This document shows positions 9,961-23,860 of a stretch of DNA of 64,000 nt, one piece after another. Within the stretch, counting starts at the first letter, position 1. Each line of letters starts with the position of its first letter. The notes beneath the pieces are model-generated. The model worked only from the letters and a program-made list of their open reading frames with translations. It ran no database searches and had not been told where the DNA came from. The stretch is from Loxodes magnus (taxonomy: Eukaryota; Ciliophora; Karyorelictea; Loxodida; Loxodidae): assembly GCA_946699065.1 (NCBI GenBank), contig CAMPDV010000270.1, positions 351,741-415,740 of the forward strand, written 5' to 3'. A program made the translations under genes and the position numbers.

Positions 9961-12900
9961 TTATAATAAATTAACTTAAAACCAAAATTTAAAAATAATT
10001 AAGTTTATATAAGTAGAAATAAAAAAAAAACGAGTAGTAGAGGATAAAACATAATGGTGCTATAGAATAGTTCTAATATATTATATATTTAAGCATATAT
10101 ATAAATAGCAGCTAGATAAATAATCATAATACAGGGAAGAATATTTAGCATTACTATATAAAGAAGTACTAGTTATGGAATTATGAACGGATGTAATTTA
10201 AAAAAAGGTAATCAGGAAATAAATGAAAATTTAAGATCCTGGTTTTAAGTGATGCTTATCGGTGCAAAAATCTTAAATAAAGAAAATAAGAATATTACTT
10301 AAGATTACAATCTATAAAGAAAGAGTAAGGCATTTTAAGCGATTTTTATAAGGTAAAAATAATGAAATAAAAATAAGCAACAATGAATATAAGAAGTAGA
10401 TATAATTGATAAAAAAGAAGTAACCAAACCAGAAAAAAAGAGAAACCAAATATAAATCACAAATTCTAAATACACATGAGAAAAAGGAGAATTTCGATAG
10501 TCTCTATTTGATATCTTCTAATAATAATATTTCATCTAATAAAACGATAAAATGAATGATTGCTTATTGCTTAATTAGTTTTTCGTAGTTTTATTAGAAC
10601 TATTTTTAATCTTTACATTCGATTTAATTTACTTGATTTTTTTAATGTAATATTAATTATAAAAGTTTAGCTTCCTAAATTAGATAAAATTACTAAGAAA
10701 ATACTTCTAAATTTCTAATTTTTATATTCTAATATTTAACTAAATAATGGACTAATATTTTAGCTAAATTAACTATAATTCATATTAATTAATATTGAAA
10801 GTAAAGTTTATTTCTAAAATATAACTACATAGCATTACAGAGAGTAAACTAGCTTCATCATTAAAAATAAAAAATTTCTTAATAATCATCAACAATTATT
10901 TATACTAAAGGCGTAAGTTTAATTTTACGACTAGGTATATAATTTTTAACTATAGTTAAATTTTTATGGTTAGTGATTCTTTAAAAATAATCATCCCTTT
11001 AAATATTTTTATAAATTTTGTCACTTTTTTTGAAAAATTGTCATTAAATTTAAACCCAAAAAATGTCTTTAGTTTTATGATGACTAATATTCAAGACAAT
11101 TTATAAGATACGCTTCTTTTTTCATTAAACAATTTATAATTTTCAATAAAAAAAGTTACTTAAATAATCAGAAAAATTGTATCTAAATTGACTTTATAAA
11201 CTCAATTTTATATCTTTAAATTCACATAAAAATATGATATAAATAGCTGGATGTAATAGGAACAATTATTTAACTTAAATTTTTGTAAATTATGCTTAAA
11301 GTTTATTTGTGAATATCCCTATTATGAATATTATAACTTATTGTGTGAATTAAAATTTATATAAATATTAGATTTTTTAAGTCGATATATTTTTAACAGG
11401 GTCACCACTTTAAAATTTTCTGATATTAAATGTTGCTAAACTTTTATATTCATAATGTATACTACAAACCTGAGATAATTAAATTTTTCTTGAAACTAAA
11501 GTTTATCCTTTTAATGAAAGATACTTTTTAGATAATGAGTAAATCAATAAAAAATAGATAGCATATATTATATTGATGGTTAATATATAGAAAAAGCTAG
11601 TAATTATTAGGGTAAAATAATATTATTTTTCACGGCATTGTTTTTTTCCGATTTATGCAATTTTATCATCATTTTGCTTGCTAATATGAAATTCCCAGAA
11701 AAATCTTGAACATTACTAAAATTTGAATTTTCTGCAGGCAAAGTGATAAATCTTCTCCAGTCTATCGGTGATTTATAGTCTTAAATAAGTGTCTCATTTT
11801 AACAGGAAGAAAAAATTATAAGTTAAGACTTATTTTGTTTCTTGCGTGCTAAATAATCAAGGCACGATCAACCGCTTAATATTTAATAGCTTTTTACGTT
11901 CCTCAATACTTGAATTTTATTATTATTTCATCTATTTCTTAAAATTATTTCACTATTTCATAATTCACTTAAGAACCCCATCAATCTAAAATAGCTTTTG
12001 TTGCTTCTTTCATTCTTAATACTTTTATTCAAGGCTACAACTCTCTTAAAAACAAATATATTGTATGACGAAAGAGATTCCTGTCGCTAATGTTTTCGAA
12101 TAATTATTTTAGTCACTTTATTGGATATTGCTTCCAAAACTATCTTGACATTTTAAGTTAAAAGAGAAAGTTGTTATAGTTAAGCTTAGAGTTGTACATA
12201 AGATATGAGATCTATGCATCGTCAATTTCATAAAAAGTAATAAATCAGCTAATTTAATAAAAATCCAAAAAGTAAGCCATTATAAATGCATATAGTCCTA
12301 TATTAATCCCACATTCTTAAATTGTAAATTTCTAAAATTTAAGAATTATTTAAGCAATCAGAAATATAATCACTCATATTGATAAATTAGAAGCTTAAAT
12401 ATCCTACTTCTTTTAATAAAAATATAGAATAATCTATAATACATGTTTCATATTTATGAGATATAAGTTACTGTTAATCTAAATAACTATAACAAAAGTA
12501 AATAATTATTTTTATTTTGAACTATAAAGTAATAAGCAATCTATAAATAGGCATAGTATTTGTAATAATTATTAACTATTTTGAGTAATTTAGTTATATG
12601 GAAATAATTGTATTATACAATTAAATAAAGATTGGGTATTTTTATTAAAGATTGATAAGAAAAGATACAAAAATCTGCTTGATTAAATAAAAAATTAGGA
12701 TATAAAAGATGAAGTTAATGAGATATTTCTACGTAATAACTATCAGTAAATTATGAGGCTTAAAGTTTATTCAAAGTGCTGTCTATTGTTTACTACTAGT
12801 AGATGATTACAATTCTGTAAGAAAGGATAAATATAATATTTTGCTATCTCATGATTCTTCATATCTAATTGAATAGCGATTATATATTTACTCAACTGTG

Positions 12901-12999
12901 TCGTAAAGCAAATTTTTTAAACAATAGCTGATATTTTAATTTCTTTTCCCTTTTTTACTACCTTATATAAATACTTTAAAGTAAGATATACAATTTCCT
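9961..12999. other. AT-rich stretch, nothing recognised
   Basis: About 3 kb with scattered coding-like snippets on both strands but no motif, repeat boundary or hairpin worth naming. Confidence 0.35.
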
Positions 13000-13290
13000 G
13001 ATTTATAATATACTATTCATTGCTCGTCTGCTTATCTTAAATCTTTAATTATATCTTATTTATTTACTCTATAATTAGCATCTAAACCTTCTTTACTTTT
13101 TTGAAGCTTTTAATCACAAATCTTATCCCTAGTATATATTTAGTTCTTTGAATTTATTTCCGATCTTCTTTGCTAAAAAATTTAGCATTGAAAATTTATC
13201 CAGCTTCGAATAAATAAAAATCTTGGCTTTGATTCTCTTTGCTACTATTCTTTAGAAGTTTTAAGCTAATTTTCTATTATTTTATAGTGT
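13000..13290 (-). other. Coding-like segment, unidentified
   Basis: The minus strand gives charged, varied text (IYTRDKICDQKLQKSKEG, then NYRVNKQDIIKDLRQADEQW) unlike the flanking low-complexity sequence. No domain recognised; start and end not visible. Confidence 0.15.
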
Positions 13291-14689
13291 TAATTTGCAT
13301 CTAATATGAAAAAGCTTTAAAAAGAACTTTAGTTTAAATATCGTTTTAAACTAAATTTGATTAGAAATTGACTTTTTTAGGTTCTTAAAATAATATAACC
13401 AATCTGCTGTAAATAAGTTATAAAGGTAGCTAAATATTACAGACTGTAAATCAAAGAATATGAATTAATACTCATAGATTGCAAAACTATATAGTAAGGA
13501 AATACTTTAAGAAGAATCTTTATAGCATTAATTGTTTTAACTTACAGATACAGAAATATAAGAGCTACTAACTAGAAATTTACTATATTAAAATCTCAGT
13601 CGAAGAAACAAACCAATCGAAAAACTAAAATAATTAAATCGATAGGTTTAAGATAATTAAGTGAGTTAGATTGATAACTTGGTCAAAAATAGTAGATCAA
13701 ATAATTATCTATATTAAAGCTCTTCTTCTTAAACTTCATGATTTATCTTCATTTTCGATATTCATATGAATATAAGTTTGAGAAATTGTAGGAAATATTA
13801 TTAGTAAAATTTAGTACTAGTAATGTAAAAAAATTTAAAAGACAAATCCTCTACACTTTTTAAATAAATTCAATAAGCAGAGATAAAGAAGTTTAAGTGA
13901 TTGGAAGATTTTTGTTACTATTTTTAAAACTTTACAAATATAAAAAGGTGATTGGGGATGATGCTTACCTCACCTTTATCTTAGATATTATAAAAAGAAA
14001 AATTGTATATTACTTTTATAAAAAATATTCAATTTGAAGAAATCAAAATTTTAGCTGCTTAGAATTTTGTATACTAGTATGAAAAAAATTTAAAATCTCT
14101 AATAATTTATAATTAAGAATAGCAAAAAATTTAACTGAAAGCTTTGTAAGATTTATAAGAATGAATAATAAATATCCTATATAAAAAAGAATAAAAGTTA
14201 AGTTAAAGTCAATAAATCTTAATTGTGATATTTATTTATAGCTTAACTTTTAAATTTAGAGCTTAAAATATAAATTCAAGATTTAAAATTATAAAAGAAA
14301 TTTGAATATTATACTATTTTCAATAATTACATATATTAATCATATTCTATTTTATTTTGAATTATACCTTTTTTTCGTTATGAGGTATATCTAATAAAAT
14401 GTATTTGAGAATTTTTATCTGAAATCAAAAGAAATTTGTAATTTTGTCTTCAAAATTCGATAATATTTTAGACATAATAATAATAATAATGAGATAACGT
14501 GAATCTACCGTTATAAGGTTCATCTCGAATTAAAAATTTTATGGTGAATAAAAGCATTAACTTTAAATTTGCTTGATTATTTTTAGTTTATTCTTTCTAA
14601 TAATTTCCGATAAATCAAATCTTATCTATTTTCTATTAAAATCATTAACTTTTTATTAGATAAATGGAGTTTTTTTGTTTAATTGGAGT
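13291..14689. other. AT-rich stretch, nothing recognised
   Basis: Contains a short (taa)n run near 14480 and no other defined feature. Confidence 0.35.
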
Positions 14690-15090
14690 ATTTTTCTTAC
14701 TGTTATTTTGCCTTCTTATTAGCAATAAAATCTAAAAACATTTCACATTAATATTCTATGATTCTCTTCCTTTTCGTCTAATTAGAACTATTCGCATTTT
14801 GAGTTCCAGAACTTTTGCAATATCATCATCTAATTATTTTCCGATAGGAAATATAAATTATCATAGGTTTTTTTTCCACCTCCATTAGATCATCTAACGA
14901 TATCTTTTAGAGGAATATACTTTACGTCAGCTCTGCGAATTGTTTGAATTTGATGCTAATTAATCGATTATGATATTCTTTACCTTCTCATTTTCAGTTT
15001 TTGCACATTTTTATTAATCATCAGGTTTTAAATTTTCTTTCGAGCTCATATACCTGTCTTAAAAGTTTAGAATTATCTTATTGCCAAATT
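14690..15090 (-). other. Coding-like segment, unidentified
   Basis: The minus strand reads FPIGKQLDDDIAKVLELKMR and RIVLIRRKGRESQNINVKCF in one frame, and YELERKFKT and FKQFAELTQ in another. This may be a decayed gene with frameshifts. No family recognised. Confidence 0.2.
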
Positions 15091-15711
15091 TTGAATCTTA
15101 AAGTATTATTTACTGATTTTGTAGCTTGGTTGAGATGAATCCTATTAAGAAGAGATTTTTTTTATTTTCTTTTTTATATTATATAATACTTTGCTTAATG
15201 ATTCTGATCATTGAATAGTCTCATTTTAACAGAATCAAATTTAGAAATTTCTGATAAAGTAAAAAATAATTGATTTGAATAAGATAAAATTAAATTTAAA
15301 AGATAAATTTAGTCGAAAGATATTTTGGACTCTGATTCTACATATTTACAATAGTTAAACTCTACATTTTTAGAAAGAATCTTATTTATTTGATTCATAT
15401 GATGTCATTTTTAATAGTAAAATATCTTTAAACTATCTACTCATAACAAAATCACTATATAAAAGTAATTAAAAGACATAATTAAGAAAATTAAAAAAAA
15501 CTTTAATATTTTCGAATTTTTATAAATGTTACTTTGCTTCTCTTCTTGCACATTATCTTTTTAATATTTTAAATGTGGAATAATGCGCTATTCAAACTCT
15601 TATTTAACTGATTTTTCAAATTTTTCACGCTTTTCTTTACTTTTCATTTACCCATTTTTGCAAGTCTTATCACCTTTACTTCTTTAAATGTTTTCTTCAA
15701 ACTTCTCCTCT
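15091..15711. other. T-rich stretch next to the inverted-repeat arm
   Basis: No feature recognised. The minus strand continues the coiled-coil-like text of the adjoining repeat arm for a short way. Confidence 0.3.
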
Positions 15712-16534
15712 TTTTGTACACTTAGGCTATGCTACTCTTTTAGTGTTCTTTTTAAAACTCTTTTTCAAATTCTTTTGCTCTCTTTTATTATTGATTTTTA
15801 TAATAATGTTATTGCTTTGAATTTATTTTTCTCTATTTAATTTTATTTATTTTCATTCATTCTACTCATAATTAGAATCCATGAACTATCACTTTAATTT
15901 ATTTATTAAATAATTTAAAATATACTTTAAAAACATGTTCTATAACATATAGATACCATCTTTCTAAAAAGTTTTAATAATAAAATTTAATTAAAGTAAA
16001 TTATTTATATTCCTAATAAGATAAATTTAAATAGCATCTTTTATAAATTTAATAAAAACGTATAGTTTTATGACACTTAGTTGCTTTAGTGACTAAATAA
16101 GAAATAATCAATTTAATTTTTTTACTATAAATAATAAAAATAAGAATGTTATAGAAAATTATAGTACCAAAGCGAGACTTCATTGATTTCAATTCTTTTT
16201 ATAGAATAGTAGAAACGATTTAAAATTTTATTTGTATAATAAAATTTTGAACTAAAGTAGTTTATTTAGAAATGTTTTTATAATATTACATATTAATATA
16301 AAAATATATAAATAATTAATAAAATATATCAAATACAAAATATATTTTAGTCACTTAAAAATTTAGCAGCGAAACTTAGTTTTAAGATTTAAGACTTAAT
16401 ATATTTAACAGAAATAATAAAATATATTGATTTCATTTTTTATAAATTATGTCACTTAGTTTCTTTATAACTAATTAAATGTGTAACTTTGCTATATCTA
16501 ATGCTTTATTTTCAGAAAATATTAAAATATTATC

Positions 16535-17303
16535 CATAAAAAAAATAAAAATTTCTTGTAAAATTTATCTTTTATGTACGATACATGTCAATCAAACTAT
16601 AATTAAAAAAGCATTCTCTAATAACTAAAAAGTTATTTAATAGTTGAAGTCGAAACTTTTAAGAAATGTATAATAGCAAGAAGGAAAAATCGCATACCTA
16701 ATGTCTAACACATAAATAATAAAAAATGAAAATTCGCAGACAGTCAATCTGAGAATTAAACAAATAAAATCTAAATTCAATCAATTAGCGGAGTTGATTG
16801 AAAGCTTATTTATAAAAAATACAAAAGCAAATAACAACATGTTTGTGGAACCGAACCTTCAATCGGCAAAAATTTTGATAGCAAAGAATAGAAAGTAATG
16901 CTGATATTGCAGAAAATTGGTTATATTTTTAAGATATTGCTGAAAATTCTAATAAAAATAAAAACTTGAAAGCATTAAGTTATGAAAATCCATAAGTAAT
17001 CTATACTGCACTACAGAAGGCTTAATTTACAGAAAAAAGATGTATATAGGGCATGAAATCTTAAAGAGAATCGCAATTACTTAAAAAAGAGGAAATTTAA
17101 ATATGTTTGGATTTGAACTCGATTGAAGGAAGATACCTTTTATTAAAAAGGGTTACTGGAGGATATGTATTCAAAGAAGAAGACCCAGAAGAAGTTGGAA
17201 ATGGAACGATATTTAGCACAATTTTAAACTTTAAAACAGTGATAAACCTTATTGATAGGTGGAATCACTATAGATTATTACATATTACATTTTAGATTTA
17301 ATG
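16535..17303 (+). other. Segment present in only one arm of the inverted repeat
   Basis: Alignment of the two arms is lost from about 16535 to 17303; in the right arm the joined flanks meet near 24828. The segment is less AT-rich than its flanks and contains the open frame at 17053. I see no clear terminal inverted repeats or target duplication. It could be an insertion in this arm (mobile element or eliminated sequence) or a deletion from the other. Confidence 0.5.
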
Positions 17304-17352
17304 TAGCAAATTTATCGTTAAATAGCTTTTTTATTTATTTAAATTTTGCTGA
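17053..17352 (+). CDS. Hypothetical protein, 99 residues
   Basis: ATG 17053 to TGA 17350-17352 under the ciliate code. The core reads LDLNSIEGRYLLLKRVTGG, then a charged YVFKEEDPEEVGNG segment and a hydrophobic C-terminus. No transmembrane helix, signal peptide or known motif is evident. The core is open even in the standard code and has mixed codon use. The last 16 codons lie in the shared repeat arm, so the end may be fortuitous. Function unknown. Confidence 0.3.
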
Positions 17353-18250
17353 TTTTGTTTGCTATCTAAAATTTAAATTTTTATTACTAAATCCCGATGA
17401 AGATATCTAATATTCTTTACTATTTTAATAATATTAAAATTTGTGAAATTTCAGTTATATTGCTTTAATCATAAATAATTAATTTTTTAATTAAATAAAC
17501 TCCAAATTCTAAAAATTAAAAATTAAAAATTCTCTTAAATCCACTAAATTTCGGAGATTTTAACGAAGTAAAGTGAAAAATATAAGTTAATCGTTAATGG
17601 TGTTTATAATCAAAATTCGGATAATATCTTAGACTTTAATCGTAAAAATTCTAATAAATGAATTTATCATTGGAATTATATGCTAAACTGAGTAAGCCCA
17701 GTTTAATTTTCTTCTTTTGAAGCAGTTACTTTATTTAAAAAAGTGAGTTAGTTTTCATAAAAATGTATTAAAATATTATTTAATTATAATTTCTTTTTAT
17801 AGAAACTATTCTATTATTTATGTCAAATCTACTCAATTTTAATAAAGTTTGATGTTTAAATGTTTTGTTACTAAATTAAGATTCGAGATTTATTAAATTT
17901 AGATTGAGAAGAATAATCACAAAAATAATAAAGAAACTATTTTAAAAGTTATAATTTGGATATTTTAACTAATTAAATTAAATGATTTCTAAAAGATATA
18001 GAAAAAAGTTAATTAGTATTTTAGTATTTAGAAAGTTAAATTTTAATTATTTTATCTAATTATCTTTTTTTTCTCATTAGAGATTATAAACTACTAGAGT
18101 ACATTAATAAAATATTTTAAATGAAATCCACTAATTTATTGAGTTTATTTTTGTCATTTGCTATAAGAAATTAAAATACCAGATATATTTACATTTAACA
18201 TTTCATTAGGATATTCAAATCTATTACTATTATCAAATTTTCATTTCAGT

Positions 18251-18768
18251 TTTAGCATTTCTTTTTATAGATGTTTTATATATTTTTATAATATTTGATA
18301 ATTTTATTTTATGATTTTAGTGTATTTTCATGCTTTATTATAAAGCCAATTATTCATTTCAAATTTATTAATTCTCTTTCTTAAAATTTCAAGCCTTAAG
18401 TTAATTCTTACTTTTTTTAGAATTTGGTGAAGTTCGTCTTCGCCCTTTTTAATTCCTTAACTTTTTCTTAAAACTGGGTTGTTTCTTTCTACTATTCATT
18501 ATTTATTTAATTAACAGTCAAAATCCTAAAACTTATAGACGTAAAATATTTTAGATTTATTCTAAAGGTCTTCTTCGTAAAATAGTTGTACTTCCCATAA
18601 GTTTTTTAATTTTTTTCCTCTCTTTATACCACTTAAAACAGACTAATTAAACTTTGCAAACTTGAAAACTTTCTCCTTAAATTTTCTTTGTATCTCAGCG
18701 AATCAAATTTACTTATTAGCCCATAGAGTAAATTTTTTTTTATTTTTTTATTCTTAAATAAATAACAG
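18251..18768. other. Spacer between repeat arm and hairpin-bounded unit
   Basis: AT-rich with no identified feature, ending in an AAAT-type run just before the hairpin. Confidence 0.4.
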
Positions 18769-18810
18769 GATTATAGAGCGCGTAGCACTTTCGATAGTGC
18801 GCAGCTCTTT
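18769..18810 (-). repeat. Terminal hairpin copy 1 (minus orientation)
   Basis: On the minus strand: GAGC-T-GCG-CACT-atcga-AGTG-CTA-CGC-GCTC, then tataatc. Relative to the 42.2-kb copy (CACC/GGTG) the upper stem is CACT/AGTG, a paired change that keeps the helix. Minus-side flank is an A/T simple-sequence tail. Confidence 0.75.
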
Positions 18811-18844
18811 TAATTAATTTTATTTAATGTAAATAAAATTTCTC

Positions 18845-19190
18845 ATTGGAAGTTTCCCCCAGTACTTTGGCTCCTTGGAAATTCTGCATTCTAATAGAGC
18901 AAGGTCGGAGTGATACCCCAAAAGTCCTAATCATCTACATTCACTGTATTAAAAAGTTTTATTCATGTGATTCCAATTATCTCCTTTTGTTTCACTTCTT
19001 CATCTTTAAATTACTATCCAATATCTAATATTTATAATAAACGTTACTTAATGCTTCCAGTTCTTTCCTTCTTATTTCCTGCAAAGATTCTTGCTCAGAT
19101 CATCGCTCCTGAAGTACTTCATGGTACAAGAGTTTAAGTTAATATCAGTTGGAGGATTGCTCCTTCCTATTTAAAATAGATATATAATAA
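18845..19190 (-). pseudogene. Possible RWD-domain gene fragment
   Basis: One minus-strand frame is open throughout and reads SEQESLQEIRRKELEALSNVY, shaped like the start of an RWD domain (..qe.El.aL.siy). Some 60 residues on it reads TFGVSLRPCSIRM, like the F.vsL.P strand of the same fold. RWD domains occur in GCN2-type eIF2alpha kinases and other adaptors. There is no start codon or clean stop inside the unit, so it looks like a captured internal piece of a host gene. The assignment rests on pattern alone and could be wrong. Confidence 0.3.
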
Positions 19191-19265
19191 TAATAAATAC
19201 TTTCTAAAGTTAAATGCTAAATAATACTTTTACTTTAATTTTTTCCCTTAATTTTTATTATTTTT

Positions 19266-19306
19266 AAAGAGCTGCGCACCCTCTAGGTGCTACACACTCT
19301 ATAATT
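19266..19306 (+). repeat. Terminal hairpin copy 2 (plus orientation)
   Basis: GAGC-T-GCG-CACC-ctcta-GGTG-CTA then CACACTC, ending tataatt and followed by a TTTA-type tail. The lower stem is damaged (CGC to CAC), so this copy is older or less constrained. It faces away from copy 1. Confidence 0.7.
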
Positions 19307-22300
19307 AAATTTATTTATTATTGTTTATTGTTTATTTTTATCATTATTCTTAATTAATTCGATTAATTTTAATATATTTTTTAGTTCTATTATCAGATAT
19401 ATTAGCGAACAAATCACGAATTTTTATACTTCATTTATTAAATTTTTTCTATCTAATCAATTTTATTTTTTAGAAAATTGTTATTAACATGATTAAAATA
19501 ATTGATTTAAGCATTTCCTTTACAAATAGCAATTCTTCTTTAGTCTCTTTTTTTGTTATTATATTAATTTTATAATTCAAAATATATCAATAAGTGCATC
19601 CTCATTTCTACGTATTAGTTTAAGCTAAAATTAAAATTTTAAAACTTTTAGTTTGTTAAAAGAAACAAAGTAAAATGATATATTTCTGTTTATAAACACT
19701 TTATTTAAAGTTTAATGAAACTACTCATTTATAAAGTTAAGCTTATAATCAAAAAAATTTAATCTAATTAATTTTTTTATTTCTAAGTAAGTAACAATAA
19801 TGAATCATTTTCTAACACTAATTTTGAATTATATTTTACTTATTAGAAATATAAAGTTAGTTTAAATTTCTATGAAATAGCATAAATTTACTAGTAATAA
19901 TTTTGATATTTTATATTAAATTCATAAGTATAAAATTTGTAATAAAATAAAGCTTAATGTGAATTGAAATATTTATTAGTTTTTCTTAGTTCTGTAACAA
20001 ACAAAAATTTTGAAATTAGGTTACTTTTCGTGGTTACATCATTTTAAAAAGCCCTATTATAATTTGAAATATAGAAATAAAGAATCGTAACGATTTATTT
20101 TTTCAAAATTTGTAGCATGGACTGGAAAATATAAATATTAATTTTTTTTTATTTCACTCTGTATTAAAGTAAGTAAAAAGATAGTTTATGTTAGATATTT
20201 TTACTAAAAAGGATCGATATGTTATACTTTGTTTATATTAACTAATTTTTCTAAAATTAAAGTTGATTTTTATATTACTATGAAAAAAAATTTTAATTCG
20301 AAAACTAATATAAAATTAAATTGCTTTTTTAGATATAAAAATATAGATAGATATAATATCACTCTAGCATTTTTCTTTACTTTATTATATCAAATAAATC
20401 TTAAGATTTACGAACAGTATTTTATAATATAAGGCTTTTGATAAAAGCCATGATTGTATAAAAATGAAAAAAATTTCCTAACTAGGATTATTTATAATAT
20501 TCTCACTATTTAAGGATATTTTTTAATTCTAGCAAATTTTAATTAAAATTTTGATAAATATTTTCTTTTGCATTTTTTGATAATTTTTATATAAAATTAA
20601 ATTATTTTCTATCTTCAAGTTTATTTCTATTTTACTATAGTAAAAAGTTTAAAAAACATAAATAGATAATGTTTTATGTAATTTTTATGATTATTATTAA
20701 AACATAAAATTTAATTATTTATTATTTTGATAGGATTTGAACTTATTTTTATAGGATGCCAACTCAAAATTATTTATTTCCTTCTTCAAAGTGATTATAA
20801 CGATACTTTTTTTAATATTATGTTTTCATTATTTTTTTATATATTTATTTTGTTAAATCCTTTATATTATTTTCATTATGATACTGATAAGATATGGTTA
20901 TTTTTCTTTTGTTATATTTTAATAAAATAAAAATGTTTTATTATACGGTTTCCTATCACATCATATCTAACTATATATGTTAGATGTAGAACATTTTTAT
21001 TTGTGCGTTAGATTTATCCAAAATTTAAATTTAAACTAAAATAATTTATTGACTCTTTGAATATTAGAATGATTTTTCTCAAAAAACATTAATTTCGCAA
21101 TTTTCATCACAGCACTATCTTTTTCTCAATCATTCTTTTCAGTGTTTTTTATTCAGATTTTCTGACGTAAATAACTCTCGTCTTCTTTCAAGTAAAATTT
21201 TGTGGAATATTTTTATTTATAAGTACAAAAATTCTCTTTTACACCTTGATAATTAGTTAATTAAATTTGATCATATAGTATGAGACACCTTAAATCATAA
21301 TCTTCAACCTTTTGTTTAAGTCATTTCTTTATATCTATATAGAAAATATATATCATAATATGTTCAAAATTATCATATCCTCCACAAATACAAAAAAAAA
21401 ACTCAACAGAGTAATGATGATCCTTGAGATCCTTGTGGAAACTATATAATTGTAATATTATTTTTTATATACTAATAATTTCTCTTCCGGATTGCTTATT
21501 CGCTGTCGTATAAGTAATATAAAAATTTTGGATATTTCGAAATTATTGAGTATATATTTTGGAGTAGGCATTCTATTCATGTTCAAGGTTCCAGTTCCGT
21601 GAAATAAAATTTCAATTTTATCTTTCACATATCCATTAAAGTCTTTATGCTTTAGTTGTGTTCTTAATAATATAGTTCGATATTATATAATTTAAACAAT
21701 TATCGGATTATTTTTCATATTTAAATCAAGTGATATATAATAGACGCGAAGGACAAAATTTCTTATTTGCTTTTATTATCTGTCAAAATATTTCATTGCA
21801 TTAAACATAGAAGGCACTGTTTAATATCCAGATCTCTTATCAATCAAATCTATTTCGTTTGTTGATATATTATCTGTTCTATATCTTATTTTATTTTATC
21901 TTATACATTATTTTATCAATAAATTATTTATTTAATATCTATTGTATAATCATTAGATTCAATAATTTTACAAAATGTAATTCTATGCTTTAAATATTTA
22001 ATTATTTTATTCCATTTGATTCTAATAATCACTTCTATTTAGTTCTCTATAACTTTTTTTCCTCAATAAATTACTATTTCCTGATTTTATTATTTTATAT
22101 TTATACTTTATTTTTAAATTCTATAAATAATAGATTAAAAAAGAATTTTTAGCTATCTATCAAACTTTATATGGATTATTTAATTTTATGTTCTTAATAT
22201 TCATATTTTTTATTCTTTTTAATCGCTTACTTAATGAACTTAATTTTAGTATGCTAATTAAGCCTGCTCTCTTTATTTCTTTAGACCGAAGTAGAATAAA

Positions 22301-23860
22301 GTTATATCAATTTTTGTTGACTTACTAATAAAATATTTTTAGATACCTTTTTTATTTCTATTTCTACAAAACATATTATAAACCTAATTTTTATATCTTT
22401 ATCAATTTAATAAATATTTTCTTATCAAATTTATCAATAATATTAAACTGTAACCTTAAGCCTTAAGTTTCGCTATATTTATTCGCTAAAATAATTTAAA
22501 TGTGTTTTATCTTATAAATATTTAATTTTACTTATGAAATTGGTAAATTTTATTGTTTATGATATTTTTGTATTTAATTAGCTTTAAACGCTTCTATTTT
22601 TAGTTTTCTTTGGAATGTTAAATTATGGATTTACTCGTTAATTTTAAAATAATTTGTTATTATTTAAATTTTTAATGATTTTTTACTATAAAATGCATCA
22701 ATTTAGTTAAATATTTAGAATATTAAATCAAAATATTTTAAAACTAATATATTTATATGTTTGATCATTTTTAAGATGAACTGTTGGATTATCCGTATTA
22801 CTCTTATCATAACTATTAACATAATTTTTATTGGAAGCTTTTTATGATTATAAAATGGATATTGTGAGTTTGCTTATTTTCATAAATAATACGTATTAAA
22901 AGGTTTATTTTATCATTACTTTAAATAGAAAATAGGCTAATTATAAGTTAGTCTATTCCTAAATGCTATTCTAATAGCTTTTCCTATTAGAAAGATGCTT
23001 ATTGGAAATATTCTTCTCTTGTTTAAATTTAGGGATTAGTTATTTCTTCAAATGAATGATGCTTTTAAGCTTTTAAATTTTTTGTCTAACTACTGAGAAA
23101 TACTTCAATGATAAAAGAAATCTCATTATCTAAGGTTCGTTTTAAGTTTATAAGCTGCATAATAGTTATTTAATTGTCCTCAGTTGGAAGTTGTTATATG
23201 CATGGTTTACTAGATTAAAAACCAAACCATATAATTATTCTTCTCATTAATACAAATATAGCTACATTAAATCATATAATTAAAGATCTATAATCTTCAG
23301 TATTTGATTAATGATAGATATTGGTCTGTAATACAATGGATTTATCATGCTACTTTTTTATATAATAATATTATATACAATACCTTTAATTTTTTTGTGA
23401 TTTTTCCTTATTTTATTTCTTTTTTATCAATTAATCTATTAAATTTACTAACTTATCCCCTTGAGCTTTTATAGCTCATACTTAGTTTTAATCTTTTTAA
23501 TTTGAAGTATTATTTTACCTGGCTAATGATTTTCTAATATTCTCCATAATGAATTTAGTTTTAATAATGATATTAGTAATAAAGTTATCTGATAGCAAAT
23601 AATCAAATTTTTCTTTTTTTGTCTATTGTAGATATATATATGTCTTATCTTACTTCTTCTTATATTTTGATTTGATGGACATTTTTTATCTTTGGCTTTT
23701 TCGAAAAGTTATTACTTTTTTCGATTAACAAATAGATGACCTTTAAATAGTAAGATCATCCGAGTTATATTAAGTCAAAAAATCAAATCAAATATTGGCT
23801 CTTTCGTGTCTTTGAACTCGTCATCCAGATTTCATCTGCTCATTTGACGTCACATGCTGA
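19307..23860. other. AT-rich spacer between the inverted-repeat arms
   Basis: About 4.5 kb with no identified gene. Short T-rich open frames at 20229-20432 and 20727-20930 are low in complexity and not called. A less AT-rich 60-nt patch near 23810-23865 adjoins the right arm. Confidence 0.35.

Larger units (their letters stand above)
15712..18250 (+). repeat. Left arm of a long diverged inverted repeat
   Basis: The reverse complement of this stretch aligns with 23861-25645. Landmarks seen in both: 'tggattctaattatgagtag' with a following coiled-coil-like frame (minus 15.86 kb, plus 25.47 kb); 'tagtaccaaagcgagactt' near 16164 against its complement near 25175; and 'ccactaatttattgagttta' near 18129 against its complement near 24000. 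The arms carry many substitutions and small indels. This arm is longer by about 0.77 kb because of an extra segment at 16535-17303. It may be an old palindromic duplication or two opposed copies of one element. Ends are approximate. Confidence 0.75.
18769..19306 (-). mobile_element. 538-bp unit bounded by inverted hairpin ends
   Basis: The unit runs from GATTATAGAGCGCGTAGCAC at the left to the inverted version ending CTCTATAATT at the right, each end about 41 bp and itself a hairpin. Outside both ends lie AAAT/TTTA-type repeats, the same tail that follows the intact LINE at 42.2 kb. The interior is coding-like on the minus strand and unrelated to RT or ORF1. Possible origins are two opposed, severely truncated LINE insertions, a non-autonomous terminal-inverted-repeat element, or a 3'-end-mobilised gene fragment. 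A similar but larger unit lies at 31.25-34.47 kb. Confidence 0.6.

Noticed and set aside
20229..20930. Two 67-residue plus open frames rich in Phe, Ile and Tyr.
   Set aside because: Composition is what AT-rich noncoding DNA gives; no motif or homologous copy.
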